Part shown: positions 26,501 through 41,500 of the stretch, one piece after another
Numbering within the stretch: position 1 is the stretch's first letter
Layout: each line of letters starts with the position of its first letter
Source of the DNA: Omphiscola glabra
Taxonomy: Eukaryota > Mollusca > Gastropoda > Lymnaeidae
Reading direction: 5' to 3'
Length of the DNA: 64,000 bases
Assembly (NCBI GenBank): GCA_964017045.1
Contig: OZ024809.1
Coordinates: forward strand, 7,091,012-7,155,011
Position numbers and translations under genes: made by a program
The notes under the pieces: model-generated
The model's input: only the letters and a program-made list of their open reading frames with translations
Database searches by the model: none
What the model was told of the DNA's origin: nothing

Positions 26501-29500
26501 CTGCACATTAACACATTTATTTCTGGACAATCGAATGGCTTTAACAAATAAAATAAAAAAGGCAAATCTTAGGGGGGGGGGGGGGGGGGGGAAGAGTAAG
26601 AGAAGAAAAAAAAATATGGGGGTTACTCAATGGCAGCTCCTTATAAAATAAACACTATTGTTCATTCATCGTAACCAACTCAACTTTTACAGACATTCGT
26701 AGGACTGATATATTGTAAATATTGCATTATTTATTTTTATAAATTTTAAATACATGTATCAAATAACATCAAAGTATATCCATACAACTTTGCAATGGTA
26801 TATGTTTTATTTAAAATTTTTTTTTTTTACATCAATCAAGAGAAAAAATATGAAAGTTTATCATCTTAAGATTGTTATCCTCTTGTTAACCCTATGGTGA
26901 CATTTAGCCAGGAAAGCTGCAATTGTTCTCTTGGTAACTAGACAGCTCACAAAATAAAATTACTGACAACAGCGTTAAATGAGGTTCTTTAAAATGCCCC
27001 AAGTGCATTAGCTGCGTAATATTTTCTTTTGTGTTACAGAAATGGTGTAATTAATCTGTGGTGTAAAAGGGGGTAGGACATTAGAATATTAATCTAGTTC
27101 AGGGGTGGTGACTGGGAAGGGGGATAGAGCTAATTGCAATCTTATAGAGTGGGTTACTCAAATGCATGTTTTGTCAACTAACATTAGTAGATGGGAAGTT
27201 CAAGTATTGAGACAGCCATTGTTTGGCAGGCTATGGCTAGTTGTTAATATTGCTAGAACTGTGTCTTTGAGACAAATCAGTAGGTATGGAAGCAGTGAGA
27301 AAGACCAGGTCAACCAATCCATGCACTTATAGTAAATGCACTTTAGAACAGTACTAATGTGTACACTGTACACCAACCCATGCACTTATAGCAAATGTGT
27401 ACATGCACTTTAGAACAGCACTAATGTGTACAGTGTACAACAAGCAAATTCATCAATGAGTTGATATGATGAATATGTCACAAAGCCAAATCATGCATCA
27501 GCCCCCCCCCCCCCCCCCCACATCACACAGGAGAACTAAAGCTTTTCATGCTGCCATGTCTAGCATCTGTGTTATATAAGGTCACGCTTAGATCTCAATC
27601 ATGGAATGCACAATCATTATCAACCACATGCATTGCGAATTTCTTACTCAACCCCTCAATCAGTTGGTTCTCCTAAACTGTTCATACACATCTTTCCATT
27701 ACAGACATCTACAGTTGCTGTATGGAAATATTAATAATCTACCAACTACCAGATCTGCCAACTCTGAGTCAAATGTTTTTTTTTAAACAAAATATTTAAC
27801 CCCTCTAAAACTCATATTTTAAGTTAAAAGAAAAAAAAAACAAAAAAACTTTTAGTTTTGGAAAATTCTTTTAAAGGAACTGAAAGACAAGGCAACTAAA
27901 TGTTTACCTTTAAATAAATGAGAACAGTTATTATATTACATGAGATAGCAGCAGTCTTCCCATCAGATTAAAGGATAATTTAAATGTGAATTGTCTCTTG
28001 ATATGCTAACACAGGAATGGTGTGTACATGTGTGGTGCGCCCCCCACCCCCCAATAAAGTCGGTACATCACTATCAACTTTAATTTCAGTAGATTCTGCA
28101 TTTGTCTGATAGATTGTTCTATTATCTAAACTTTTTTTTCATGTAATATACTTTATTTCTTTCAAACAAATTTAAAATAACTTGAAAATTTCTAATGTAG
28201 ACAGCCCATTTGTTAGGCATATAGTTTGTTGATATACAGTAGTCCTTTGTTAATCGCAGAGATTAGGTTTCAGACCCCCCCCCCCCCCCCCCCCGACTAG
28301 GTGAAAATCCATAAAGTAGGGACCTTATATTTAATTAATTTTTTATTTATATTTGAAGGCTTTATAACCCCCGCCCCCCAAACTCTTATAAAAACTTCAT
28401 GTGCTGTCGCTGCATTTTCCCTACATGCAAGCCATTGTCTACGCCTCTGCTGTACACAACGTATTTTATTTTAATATTCTTTTCATACGTTTTAATTAAT
28501 ATTTTTTTATATTCTCAATTTTTTAAAGGCTAGAAAATGCTAATTTTACAGGAAAAAAAAATAAATATAAATATATAAAAATACCAACATACAGCAAAAT
28601 CCCATGATATAGCCAAAATTCCACGCTACAAAATTATAATTATACAAGTAAAAATCTGCAAAACAGTGAGACAGCAAGAAGTGTGAACTGGGATATGGCA
28701 AGGGAGATCTGTACATCTAACCATACATCCTGTACTCCATCTAAACATCCCTGGATGATGTAAATGTCTCCATGCTTTACACCAGTTCTTCCCTTCATCT
28801 AACTTAAGTACATACTGAGCACCATGCATTTCTGAAACTCTCTAAGCTGTACACCAGTACTTCCCTTCATCTACATGCTGAGCACCGTGCACTTCCCTTC
28901 ATCTACATGCTGAGCACCGTGCACTTCCGAAACTCTCTAACTAAGCATCTCACCAGTGCACTCACCAGTCCCAGAAATCATGGCAAACACTGCAGAATCT
29001 TTCTTCTTGATTTCTGGGGTGCCTGGCAAAGCTGGTGAACTCTGACCTTTGACCAGGCTCATCTGGGACTTGCTGACATCAGACCTGTGTACAAAGACAG
29101 AGTGAAAGAGAATTCAGTGTCACATTCAATGTGAAACACTCCTCAGTGTCACATTCAGTGTGAAACACTCCTCGGTGTCACATTCAGTGTGGAACAGTCC
29201 TCGGTGTCACATTCAGTGTGAAACACTCCTCGGTGTCACATTCAATGTGAAACACTCCTCAGTGTCACATTCAATGTGAAACACTCCTCGGTGCCACATT
29301 CAATGTGAAACACTCCTCAGTGTCACATTCAATGTGAAACAATCCTCGGTGCCACATTCAATGTGAAACACTCCTCAGTGTCACATTCAGTAACTAGGTT
29401 TACTTTAGATCTGTGCTTGCTGTATGCTTACAACACTAAAACTTTGGCGCTGGGTTTTAGCAGATTTTTAAACATATTTCAAGTAGAGGTATACACATTT

Positions 29501-32500
29501 TTTTTATACATATTGTGGATATAAATGTTTAAATAAATAACTCCATTACTTGAAAGAAGGGGAGGGCATGAGGCGTTTCATGAAGTACCTGGAACTGACA
29601 TCCCCATTCTGGGTGGGGGTGGGTGCAGGTGCAGACTTAGCATTGGGGATGATCTGCAGTAGCAAGTTCTTGCTGTCAAGTAGAACTCCAATCAGAGGCA
29701 GATACAAGGCAGCTATTCGGCCCTGTTGGGACTGGTAGACCAAATAAACACAGTGCCAATGGATTGATAATGTTTCAAAACAAAACACATAATTAATTGT
29801 TTGGGGAAATAGACCAAAATATATACATATCAGTGTTAATGGATTGAGTTTAAAAAAAAAAAAATTATTTCGTGTTTCAAAACAAAACAAATAAATTATT
29901 TGATTGGGGAAACAGACTAGAAAATATACAGATGTTATCTTTCATTCTTTGTTAGCATAGCGTTGAAATCTTTACTGAATATAAAACAGATAAAACTGCA
30001 TAATCCTTAAATTCTACTTTTTAAAAAAATCTCAAACAACAAAGAAAATATTGTATTTGTATGAAGTAACCAACCCCTGAAGCATATCTGTCATCAAATG
30101 AATGTTTGGCCAGCTGGTTCCTCAATACAGTGATTGCAGAACGCCTGATTGTCCTCTGCTCTGTCATGGCCAGGCGGAGCTCAAAGAGAAGTAGCCCTAC
30201 AAGGTAGTGGTGTTGTCTGAACTCATCTGACAGGCAGTAGTCATGTTTCAGATCTATCAAGGACAAGGTTAGAAATCTACAACAGATGTATGATAGGAGA
30301 GATACAAGTTTATTCTAATGGAGGTGAAAATATCTGTGGATATTTTAGAGAAGGACAAAAAAAGAGTTTATTTTAAAATTATGCTTCGGTTGTTTTGGGC
30401 AAGGTTGAGAAAAGTTTTATTTCTTTTATACCATCATTTGTTCAACAGATAGAAACACTATTTTATATGAGTAATTTTCCCTGTCATTAATTATCACTGG
30501 AAAGATTGGAGAACAATACCAAGAAATTAAGAAATAGAATGCAACATTACGAAAATAAAGTATTAAAAACCACTGTTGGTAATTTTTCTGTTATTATTCA
30601 TTAAAGATTTTTTTTAAAAATGATTCAATGTTCATCAAAATTTGATTAGGTCTATGGCTTTTCTTTTTTCTTTTTATCACTTAATACATGCATAACTAGA
30701 GCTTAAATTGCCTATGAAAATGTTTTGGTGATTGAACATTTTGAAAACAGCAATGCCTTATCAAAATAGTTCTGCCCAGATTAAATCCCGTTTACATCAT
30801 CTTAGTTTTTATAACACTCTCCCCCATCATTTGCTACGTGTACCATGGTAACTTCCCTTCTACCACTGCAACAAAGGGGACATGCTCCACATTTATTATC
30901 TCCTCTTAACTAAAATTTGAACAGTAAATAATGACACAATAAATAAAACCAATGGTAATAACCACACCACTCAAAATCATCCCAGTAGGGCAAGGCAGTA
31001 AATCAATGCAGCCATGGACATAATTTGACACAGAAGAATTTTATTACAATATTTTTGTGGTTAAAACATAAAAAATTAAATGAAATATAAAAAGTGGATG
31101 ACTTAAATACTCGCTTCCTTGTCTATATTTAACTTGTGGCTTTCAGCTCTAAAATATTTTTGTTAAATTAACTATTTGAGCTCAATAGAAACACTCTTTC
31201 AAACACTTCAAAACAATATTTTATTTTATTAAATAGGGTCAGTTGGCATAGGATTTATGAATAGAAATACATATTTATTTTAAAGTATACAAATCATGGC
31301 AGCATTCATGGCAACCAGCATGCATGGGAATAATAGATTTCTTGATTATATCCAACACATGGCCCACAAAGTATGATGCCATACAACAAACAAAATCACT
31401 TTACCGTAAATACCCCGATAAAATAAAAAAAAAGGTTAAAAAAGTGCTCTTTAAAAGTGTAGGATCGTCCAACATGTTTCCATTAGATAAAGTCCTGGCA
31501 CACAAGTGAAGGTCTAGTTAATCTAAATTTTAATTCCTGTAACATTTTATTTCTGCCAGATTAAAAGTTCTTATTTAAAAAAAAATTTTTTGAAATAACA
31601 TCTTCAATAATTAATAATTGGTAGTTTTATTATTTTAAAATTTAAAAAAAAAAAAAAAGAATTTTTCAAAGCAACTATATGTCAAATCTAGCACAAAATG
31701 TTTCACAGTAAAGTAAACATTATGTTAGATAAAACACTGACTGCACATTTAATCAACTAAAAACTATTGCATTATTTGCATGAGTGAGTGAAAAAAAGTC
31801 ACAAGTTTAAGCTGCTCTAAAAAAAATGAAAGATGACTCTCACACAAAGATTTCATAAGTGTAGTTCCCTTTTTCTTGTGTTCAAATGATTCCATATTAG
31901 TGACAGCCATATAAGGCACTCGGTTAATGTGTTCATTAGAAAGAAACCCTCTCTTGAAAGTAGAGAACAATACAGTTAACACATGCGAAGTATTTGCAAT
32001 ACTTTTTGAATCAGAATTCATCTGATTTATTTGATGAGGGCATAATGAGGTTTATCAATGATATAATGAGTGTATTTTTTTTTAAATATCTAACAGGAAT
32101 GTCAAAAATCTCACAATTAATGATTGCACTTTTGAATGTTAATAACTAGAGTTAAAACAATCTCATTTTTCAAACAACCTTGCAATGACATTTAAAGCAA
32201 CACCATTATGCCATTAAAACAATCTTATTACATACATAAACAATCTTGGCAGTGCTGAGAAATCAAGAAAGACTAATAGCGAACTACTTAACACTTTCAG
32301 ACACAGAGACACTACTTACTAGGCTACACTATAAAAAGAAGGCACACACATCTACCACACAATGGTTCAATAAGGGATCAAGAGAAAAGAGGGCCATGTA
32401 TGCACGTGCCAGTGTCAACTACAAAAAAAAATAAAAGTTGTGCTTGAATTATTTGTGTGTATACAATTACCTTCCAGTTTGATTTCTGAAAACAAAAGTT

Positions 32501-35500
32501 TAAGGACTGATGATTACAAGCTGAAACAAGATGCTGGATAAAATCAAACATGGTACATGTTGGTGCTGACAAGATAATCATACCAGGTGAAACTTTGTTA
32601 CAACTTGCTTTGTGTGAATATAATGGCCGAACATTTTTACAGAATGTTTTAGAAAAGGTTGAATAGAGAACACACTAAAAAAGGAGACAAAGTGGTATAA
32701 ACAAACAACTAAAATGTAAGACATCAGACTAATATATATGCTAACATCTGAATAGGCCGATGCTGAGGGGCTGTCAATGTTTCATAGGGAATAGATGTGG
32801 GCATGACAAGTGAAGATATATACACACACATATTTAAATAAAAATCACACTGCCAGAATTTGAAGTCATCATGCTGTTAGAAATACGTTTTTAAACAATT
32901 CCTATATAACATGGGTAGTGGTATTATTATTGTAGTATTGATTACTGGGAAACACCCCTTTGGAGCCAGACTTTATCAAGTGACTCCAGCTCCAGATATA
33001 GCAGCTCTTTTGTTGACCCATAGAAATTTGAGTAGCCAACGAAGCCAAGTTTAGTAAAAAATTACTGGATGTCCCAAACTACAGACTCCAATCCCACATT
33101 GAAAGAGCTCCTAGAATTTGAGGCACAGTTTTAACTACTCATCTGGAGGTGAAGTTTTCAAGCGTCCCATTCAACACCCCAGCTTGTAGATAAACAGTTT
33201 CAATTTAAATTACAATCTTCACTAGTTGATCCACCTTCCCATTCAAGGCAACCATTCTCCCATTATAAATTATATATGTTAGGATCACATGTTAATTTAT
33301 AACCAAAGGTTTGTAGGATGAGAAGCTGTTGGGGCACAAGAACCAAGGTATAGCCATGTTTGCATATGCCCATTTCAAAATCTTGGATACATTGGGATCA
33401 TCTTACTGGAGGATTAAGAGATTATAACTTACACTGCGATCATCTTATTGGAGGATTAAGAGATTATAACTTACACTCATGGGTTTTAAAAATCTCTTGA
33501 AAAAAGGACACAGAAAAGCAGTTCAGTTAGTTTTGTGTGGTTTTTTTTTTCTAGATGATGACAAAGAAATGAAATCATATTTCATTTTTCTTTTCCTTGC
33601 TAGAACTATTTAACCATTTCAATAAAAAAAACAATTTTTTTTAGTATTTTTTATATTCAATTGTTCAATAGAGCCCCAATTCTCTGGGTTTATGCCAGGA
33701 CTAATGACAAATCCTTATTTTTTTTAAACTAACAATCTCAACCACTTTGGGATCAAGGAAAAAAAGATTGATATCCAAGAGCAAAAATTGTTTAATTTTT
33801 AATTTATTCTTTAATTACTCTTTTATAAAGAGCTGTTTAATGTTAAATATAAAAAAAAATAGAAACCAACTTTATTAAACATTTATTTTGAACACATGTA
33901 TACTAACAATTAGAAAAATGTTTTATGTAAAACATAACCAAAGGGTATAAGAGGATTTTAAAGGCAGCAATGAAATAGAAATTTAAGAAGTTTAATTTTG
34001 ATAGCATTTAAGATGCAATGCTAAATGTCTTAAAGCAACAATCAAAATTAATTGGAAGAACAGCGTCTCATGTTTAAAAATAAACAAAGAGCCTGATTGT
34101 TAGTTATATCAAAGATTTACCTTTGAAGTTTTTCACCATTCCACGTCTCATCAGTGGAAGAGATAAGGGAATGAAGTGCTCGTGGCTGCACACGATGCGC
34201 AGGAACTCAAACTTTATTTCATGAAGAGTCTGAGGACATTGGGACAGATAGCTCATAATAAACAATGTACATCATGGAGGGACCAAGTCTCAATATAAGA
34301 ATACAATAACAGATAACTCATAATAATCAATGTACATCATGGAGGGACCAAGTCTCAATATAAGAATACAATAACAGATAACTCATAATAATCAATGTAC
34401 ATCATGGAGGGACCAAGTCTCAATATAAGAATACAATAACAGATAACTCATAATAATCAATGTACATCATGGAGGGACCAAGTCTCAATATAAGAATACA
34501 ATAACAGATAACTCATAATAATCAATGTACATCATGGAGGGACCAAGTCTCAATATAAGAATACAATAACAGATAACTCATAATAATCAATGTACATCAT
34601 GGAGGGACCAAGTCTCAATATAAGAATACAATAACAGATAACTCATAATAATCAATGTACATCATGGAGGGACCAAGTCTCAATATAAGAATACAATAAC
34701 AGATAACTCATAATAATCAATGTACATCATGGAGGGACCAAGTCTCAATATAAGAATACAATAACAGATAGATCAAGATATTTTCTTATGGAGAAAATGA
34801 GGATACAAGGCCACTTGACTGAGCTGGAATGATGTCTTAAAGATCTCATTTACCTGATAGGCAAAACGACTATCAACCTACCTTGCTGTCCCCTGGATTA
34901 AAATTCTCAATGTACTTGGAGATTGTTTTGAACACATAGCCTCTGTCCATCAGAGTGAAACAGTTCTGAAATGTAATGAGTTGTTTGTATCTAACACCAC
35001 AGTGAGTCAAGATGTTAAAACAGTCTTCTTTCAGAACAGTAACTAGTTTTGAAGTAATTCCTGATTGCGGGATACAACGGCAAGTTGTATAAGACAGCTT
35101 GGTAAAGATTTTACAGAGGGGGAAGTAGGTGCAGTTTACAAATAATTGACGGACTGTTAATGATTGGTATCAACAATAATTAACATAGATGAAAAGTCAG
35201 AAGAGCTTGAGAGAGGAGGATAGAGTAAGACAAAAAGGTAAAAAGTATGGCAATGTTCAGAATGTGGGGACCTCTCTTGATCATAGGCTCCACCCTTAAA
35301 GACTGGTGCTACTAACAAAAATACATTTATCATTTTCTTTTTCACTGTCCCTATTGATGGCCTCACCCTTAGTTTTAAGACTTACATTGGGGGAGTGTCC
35401 CATACTTATAACCATATGGTAGGTATTCTCTCATTGGGGGAGTGTCCCATACTTACAACCATATGGTAGGTATTCTCTAAGTCCCACTATCCCAGGACAG

Positions 35501-38500
35501 CATGCTTACCTCCCATGTTAAGTCATTGAATGTTCTACCAAACATTTGACTGCATCAAAATTCTAATGAACAGAAATGCATGAGACGAAATCAATCACAA
35601 AAAAGAAAGTGACCAAACTGACCTTAACAAAGCTGGCCAGGCTGTGGTTGGCATTTTTGGTTTCTTCCTTGTGATCACGACATTTTTGTATGATGTGGAG
35701 TGTGACCACATGAAGCAAGGTCTGGATTCTAAACTGGCACTCTGCTGCAAACCTTTCGTTGCGAGGCATCTGTGACCAAGGAAATCGTTCTTTTCAAATA
35801 TTACGCCTTTAAAATGGGGTCATATATAATTTTATAACATTTGGAACCTGAGGTGGCTTTCACTTAGATATCCAACAGCTGGGTTATTAGTTATCAATAA
35901 ACAAACTGAAATGACCTATGATATATTTGAGTCAGTAAGCACTCTGACATTTATAGTCATGTCATGATTATTTGCGGCTAAAATTTTAAAAAATCCCTAG
36001 TTATTGTCATTCAAGATAAAGGACAAAATTGTGGTCCATACGTGCAAGTCATGTAAAGAAAATGTTTAGAGAACGAGATATGTTGAAGCTTGAATATCAA
36101 AACAAAATAACACGGCTGACGCTTCCCCTGAAAAAGCTTCCTCGGCAACAATACAAAAATTAAAGAAAATTAGACAACAGGAGACAGGCACTTAGCTCTG
36201 CTTGGCCGACATGAAATAGATAATCACAAAATGGAAAAGTTACCATGGACTGCATAATAATCATATCATCTCAGAGTTTTGTTAACGAGTTCCATTGAAA
36301 GTGCCAATATTCAAATGTAAGTAATAAGTTAATTGAATTAAAAGAAAATGGAGGGCAAGTAAAGATCAATAGAAGTGATGTGATTGTTGAATACCATATG
36401 GAGATATGGAGCTAAACTTTCAGTTAACCTATTGTCATTGGTTACTCTTGCTGGCTGAATCGTGCGTGAAACCAGTGCAGTGACGGATAAATCAGACATG
36501 CCTTTAAATATGTTTAAATGAAATGCAACAGTACACCGTTTTGTCAAATATTTCAAAGGTGCTGACCAAATCTATCAGGCAATCTTCTTCCAGTCTCAGC
36601 TATACATATAACAAGAGTGAGATTTTTAGCAATTAATCCCATAAATTTCACTGCAAGTAATTCAAGTTTAATCCCTCCTCAATGGAGATGATACCCATTT
36701 GGGAGGTTAATTTGTTAAGCTGCAAGTATTTATGGGAACAGGTCTTGCAACAGCTTCACAAACATGGTTTAGTCTCACCGTGAGATGGGTCTGCTTAAAG
36801 GTGACTGTGAACTATATGGTCCCAGATATTTTTATATATTTTTTTACCACGTCAAAAGGTGTGGATTTTTTTTATGATCAATGGTTGGGAAGGTCATACT
36901 TTTCGGAAGTACTTACTTTGATCCTATCTGTATCCAACAAATATAAAGTCATACTTTTCAGAAGTACTTACTTTGATCCTATCTGTATCCAACAAATATA
37001 AGGTCATACTTTTCAGAAGTACTTCAAAGAAGAACCAAGCATGCTTCAGGAATCGGATCACAACCAGTGGGTCAGTGTTGGCTGGACGCAGGATGGATGT
37101 CAGGTGCTTGGACAGCTCCTCGTGAACCGTCCTCTGGTTTTTGTTGGATTTAGATACCGGGTCCGGTCTGAACATATACTGGAAGAAGCATTGATATTGT
37201 TAGTGAAATTAGAGACTCTGAATTATAAACTGCCTGTTGGATTTCAAAATCTCCATTTTAGTGGTTGCAATCTAATATTACTTCCCCAATATTTTTCTTT
37301 GCAGTTTAAAGTTTTTTGGCACAGCAAAAACAGGTTGACATTATTATAGTTGTAATAAGATTATAAATGTATGTATCTTATTTTTATAATAGTTTTGTAC
37401 CACAGCTTTCATCTGGTCACGTTGACCCCAGTACAGTGTCTTACAGTACTTAACACCCACAAATCTCGTGCCAAAGAACCAATATTTATTGCCAGTGACC
37501 AGACTGCAAAAATGCGATCAGCACTTTGGTATGGTCAGAAACAGCAAGCCAGTACTTATTTCATAAACCTACAATGCGATAAGCCAGTACTTATTTCATA
37601 AACCTACAATGCGATAAGCCAGTACTTATTTCATAAACCTACATTGTATGGCTTTAAAAAAAAAAACTATTTTTAAAGTCTTTGAATTCTAACTGATTAC
37701 TAATCCCGGGGTTGTCTTTCTCGTAGTTTTCATTTAAGATCTAGAATTAGAATGTGTGTTAGAATTAGAATGTGTGTTAGAATGAGAATGTGTGTTAGAA
37801 TGTGAATGTGTGTTAGAATGAGAATGTGTGTTAGAATGAGAATGTGTGTTAGAATGAGAATGTGTGCTAGAATGAGAATGTGTGCTAGAATGTGAATGTG
37901 TGTTAGAATGTGAATGTGTGTTAGAATGAGAATGTGTGTTAGAATGTGAATGTGTGTTAGAATGTGAATGTGTGCTAGAATGTGAATGTGTGTTAGAATT
38001 AGAATGTGTGTTAGAATGAGAATGTGTGTTAGAATGAGAATGTGTGCTAGAATGTGAATGTGTGCTAGAATGAGAATGTGTGTTATAATGAGAATGTGTG
38101 TTAGAATTAGAATGTGTGTTAGAATGTGAATGTGTGTTAGAATGTGAATGTGTGCTAGAATGTGAATGTGTGTTAGAATGTGAATGTGTGTTAGAATGTG
38201 AATGTGTGTTAGAATGTGAATGTGTGTTAGAATTAGAATGTGTGTTAGAATTAGAATGTGTGTTAGAATGTGAATGTGTGTTAGAATTAGAATGTGTGCT
38301 AGAATGAGAATGTGTGTTAGAATTAGAATGTGTGTTAGAATGTGAATGTGTGTTAGAATTAGAATGTGTGCTAGAATGAGAATGTGTGTTAGAATGTGAA
38401 TGTGTGTTAGAATTAGAATGTGTGTTAGAATGAGAATGTGTGTTAGAATGTGAATGTGTGCTAGAATGTGAAAGTGTGTTAGAATGTGAATGTGTGTTAG

Positions 38501-41500
38501 AATGTGAATGTGTGTTAGAATGTGAATGTGTGTTAGAATTAGAATGTGTGTTAGAATTAGAATGTGTGTTAGAATGTGAATGTGTGTTAGAATTAGAATG
38601 TGTGCTAGAATGAGAATGTGTGTTAGAATTAGAATGTGTGTTAGAATGTGAATGTGTGTTAGAATGTGAATGTGTGTTAGAATTAGAATGTGTGTTAGAA
38701 TAAGAATGTGTGTTAGAATGTGAATGTGTGTTAGAATTAGAATGTGTGTTAGAATGTGAATGTGTGTTAGAATTAGAATGTGTGTTAGAATGTGAATGTG
38801 TGTTAGAATGTGAATGTGTGTTAGAATGAGAATGTGTGTTAGAATGTGAATGTGTGTTAGAATTAGAATGTGTGTTAGAATGTGAATGTGTGTTAGAATG
38901 TGAATGTGTGTTAGAATGTGAATGTGTGTTAGAATGTGAATGTGTGTTAGAATGTGAATGTGTGTTAGAATGTGAATGTGTGCTAGAATGTGAATGCGTG
39001 CTAGAATGTGAATGCGTGTTAGAATGTGAATGTGTGTTAGAATGTGAATGTGTGTTAGAAAGTGAATGTGTGTTAGAATGTGAATGTGTGTTAGATTGTG
39101 AATGTGTGTTAGAATGTGAATGTGTGTTAGAATGAGAATGTGTGCTAGAATGAGAATGTGTGTTAGAATGTGAATGTGTGTTAGAATGTGAATGTGTGTT
39201 AGAATTAGAATGTGTGTTAGAATGTGAATGTGTGTTAGAATGTGAATGTGTGTTAGAATTAGAATGTGTGTTAGAATGAGAATGTGTGTTAGAATTAGAA
39301 TGTGTGTTAGAATGAGAATGTGTGCTAGAATGAGAATGTGTGTTAGAATGTGAATGTGTGTTAGAATGTGAATGTGTGTTAGAATTAGAATGTGTGTTAG
39401 AATGTGAATGTGTGTTAGAATGTGAATGTGTGTTAGAATGAGAATGTGTGTTAGAATGAGAATGTGTGCTAGAATGTGAATGTGTGTTAGAATTAGAATG
39501 TGTGTTAGAATGAGAATGTGTGTTAGAATTAGAATGTGTGTTAGAATGTGAATGTGTGTTAGAATGAGAATGTGTGTTAGAATTAGAATGTGTGTTAGAA
39601 TGAGAATGTGTGTTAGAATGAGAATGTGTGCTAGAATGTGAATGTGTGTTAGAATTAGAATGTGTGTTAGAATGAGAATGTGTGCTAGAATGTGAATGTG
39701 TGTTAGAATGTGAATGTGTGTTAGAATGTGAATGTGTGTTAGAATGTGAATGTGTGTTAGAATGAGAATGTGTGTTAGAATGTGAATGTGTGTTAGAATG
39801 TGAATGTGTGTTAGAATGAGAATGTGTGTTAGAATTAGAATGTGTGTTAGAATGTGAATGTGTGCTAGAATGTGAATGTGTGTTAGAATGTGAATGTGTG
39901 TTAGAATGTGAATGTGTGTTAGAATGTGAATGTGTGCTAGAATGTGAATGTGTGTTAGAATGTGAATGTGTGTTAGAATGTGAATGTGTGTTAGAATTAG
40001 AATGTGTGTTAGAATTAGAATGTGTGTTAGAATGTGAATGTGTGTTAGAATTAGAATGTGTGCTAGAATGAGAATGTGTGTTAGAATTAGAATGTGTGTT
40101 AGAATGTGAATGTGTGTTAGAATGTGAATGTGTGTTAGAATTAGAATGTGTGTTAGAATAAGAATGTGTGTTAGAATGTGAATGTGTGTTAGAATGAGAA
40201 TGTGTGTTAGAATGTGAATGTGTGTTAGAATTAGAATGTGTGTTAGAATGTGAATGTGTGTTAGAATGTGAATGTGTGTTAGAATGAGAATGTGTGTTAG
40301 AATGTGAATGTGTGTTAGAATTAGAATGTGTGTTAGAATGTGAATGTGTGTTAGAATGTGAATGTGTGTTAGAATGTGAATGTGTGTTAGAATGTGAATG
40401 TGTGTTAGAATGTGAATGTGTGTTAGAATGTGAATGTGTGCTAGAATGTGAATGTGTGCTAGAATGTGAATGCGTGTTAGAATGTGAATGTGTGTTAGAA
40501 TGTGAATGTGTGTTAGAAAGTGAATGTGTGTTAGAATGTGAATGTGTGTTAGAATGTGAATGTGTGTTAGAATGTGAATGTGTGTTAGAATGAGAATGTG
40601 TGCTAGAATGAGAATGTGTGTTAGAATGTGAATGTGTGTTAGAATGTGAATGTGTGTTAGAATTAGAATGTGTGTTAGAATGTGAATGTGTGTTAGAATG
40701 TGAATGTGTGTTAGAATTAGAATGTGTGTTAGAATGAGAATGTGTGTTAGAATTAGAATGTGTGTTAGAATGAGAATGTGTGCTAGAATGAGAATGTGTG
40801 TTAGAATGTGAATGTGTGTTAGAATGTGAATGTGTGTTAGAATTAGAATGTGTGTTAGAATGTGAATGTGTGTTAGAATGAGAATGTGTGTTAGAATGAG
40901 AATGTGTGCTAGAATGTGAATGTGTGTTAGAATTAGAATGTGTGTTAGAATGAGAATGTGTGTTAGAATTAGAATGTGTGTTAGAATGTGAATGTGTGTT
41001 AGAATGAGAATGTGTGTTAGAATTAGAATGTGTGTTAGAATGAGAATGTGTGTTAGAATGAGAATGTGTGCTAGAATGTGAATGTGTGTTAGAATTAGAA
41101 TGTGTGTTAGAATGAGAATGTGTGCTAGAATGAGAATGTGTGTTAGAATGAGAATGTGTGTTAGAATGTGAATGTGTGTTAGAATGTGAATGTGTGTTAG
41201 AATGTGAATGTGTGTTAGAATGAGAATGTGTGTTAGAATGTGAATGTGTGTTAGAATGTGAATGTGTGTTAGAATGAGAATGTGTGTTAGAATGTGAATG
41301 TGTGTTAGAATGTGAATGTGTGCTAGAATGTGAATGTGTGTTAGAATGTGAATGTGTGTTAGAATGTGAATGTGTGTTAGAATGTGAATGTGTGCTAGAA
41401 TGTGAATGTGTGTTAGAATGTGAATGTGTGTTAGAATGTGAATGTGTGTTAGAATTAGAATGTGTGTTAGAATGTGAATGTGTGTTAGAATGTGAATGTG

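Noticed and set aside
28238..28320. Pogo/Tigger-like transposon end
   Set aside because: Similarity is only to a general terminal pattern (cagtagtcctttgttaatcg, gtgaaaatcc); no opposite terminus or TA duplication could be confirmed.
34243..34770. CRISPR-like array
   Set aside because: The whole 65-bp unit repeats; there are no unique spacers, and this is an animal intron. The same applies to the other arrays.
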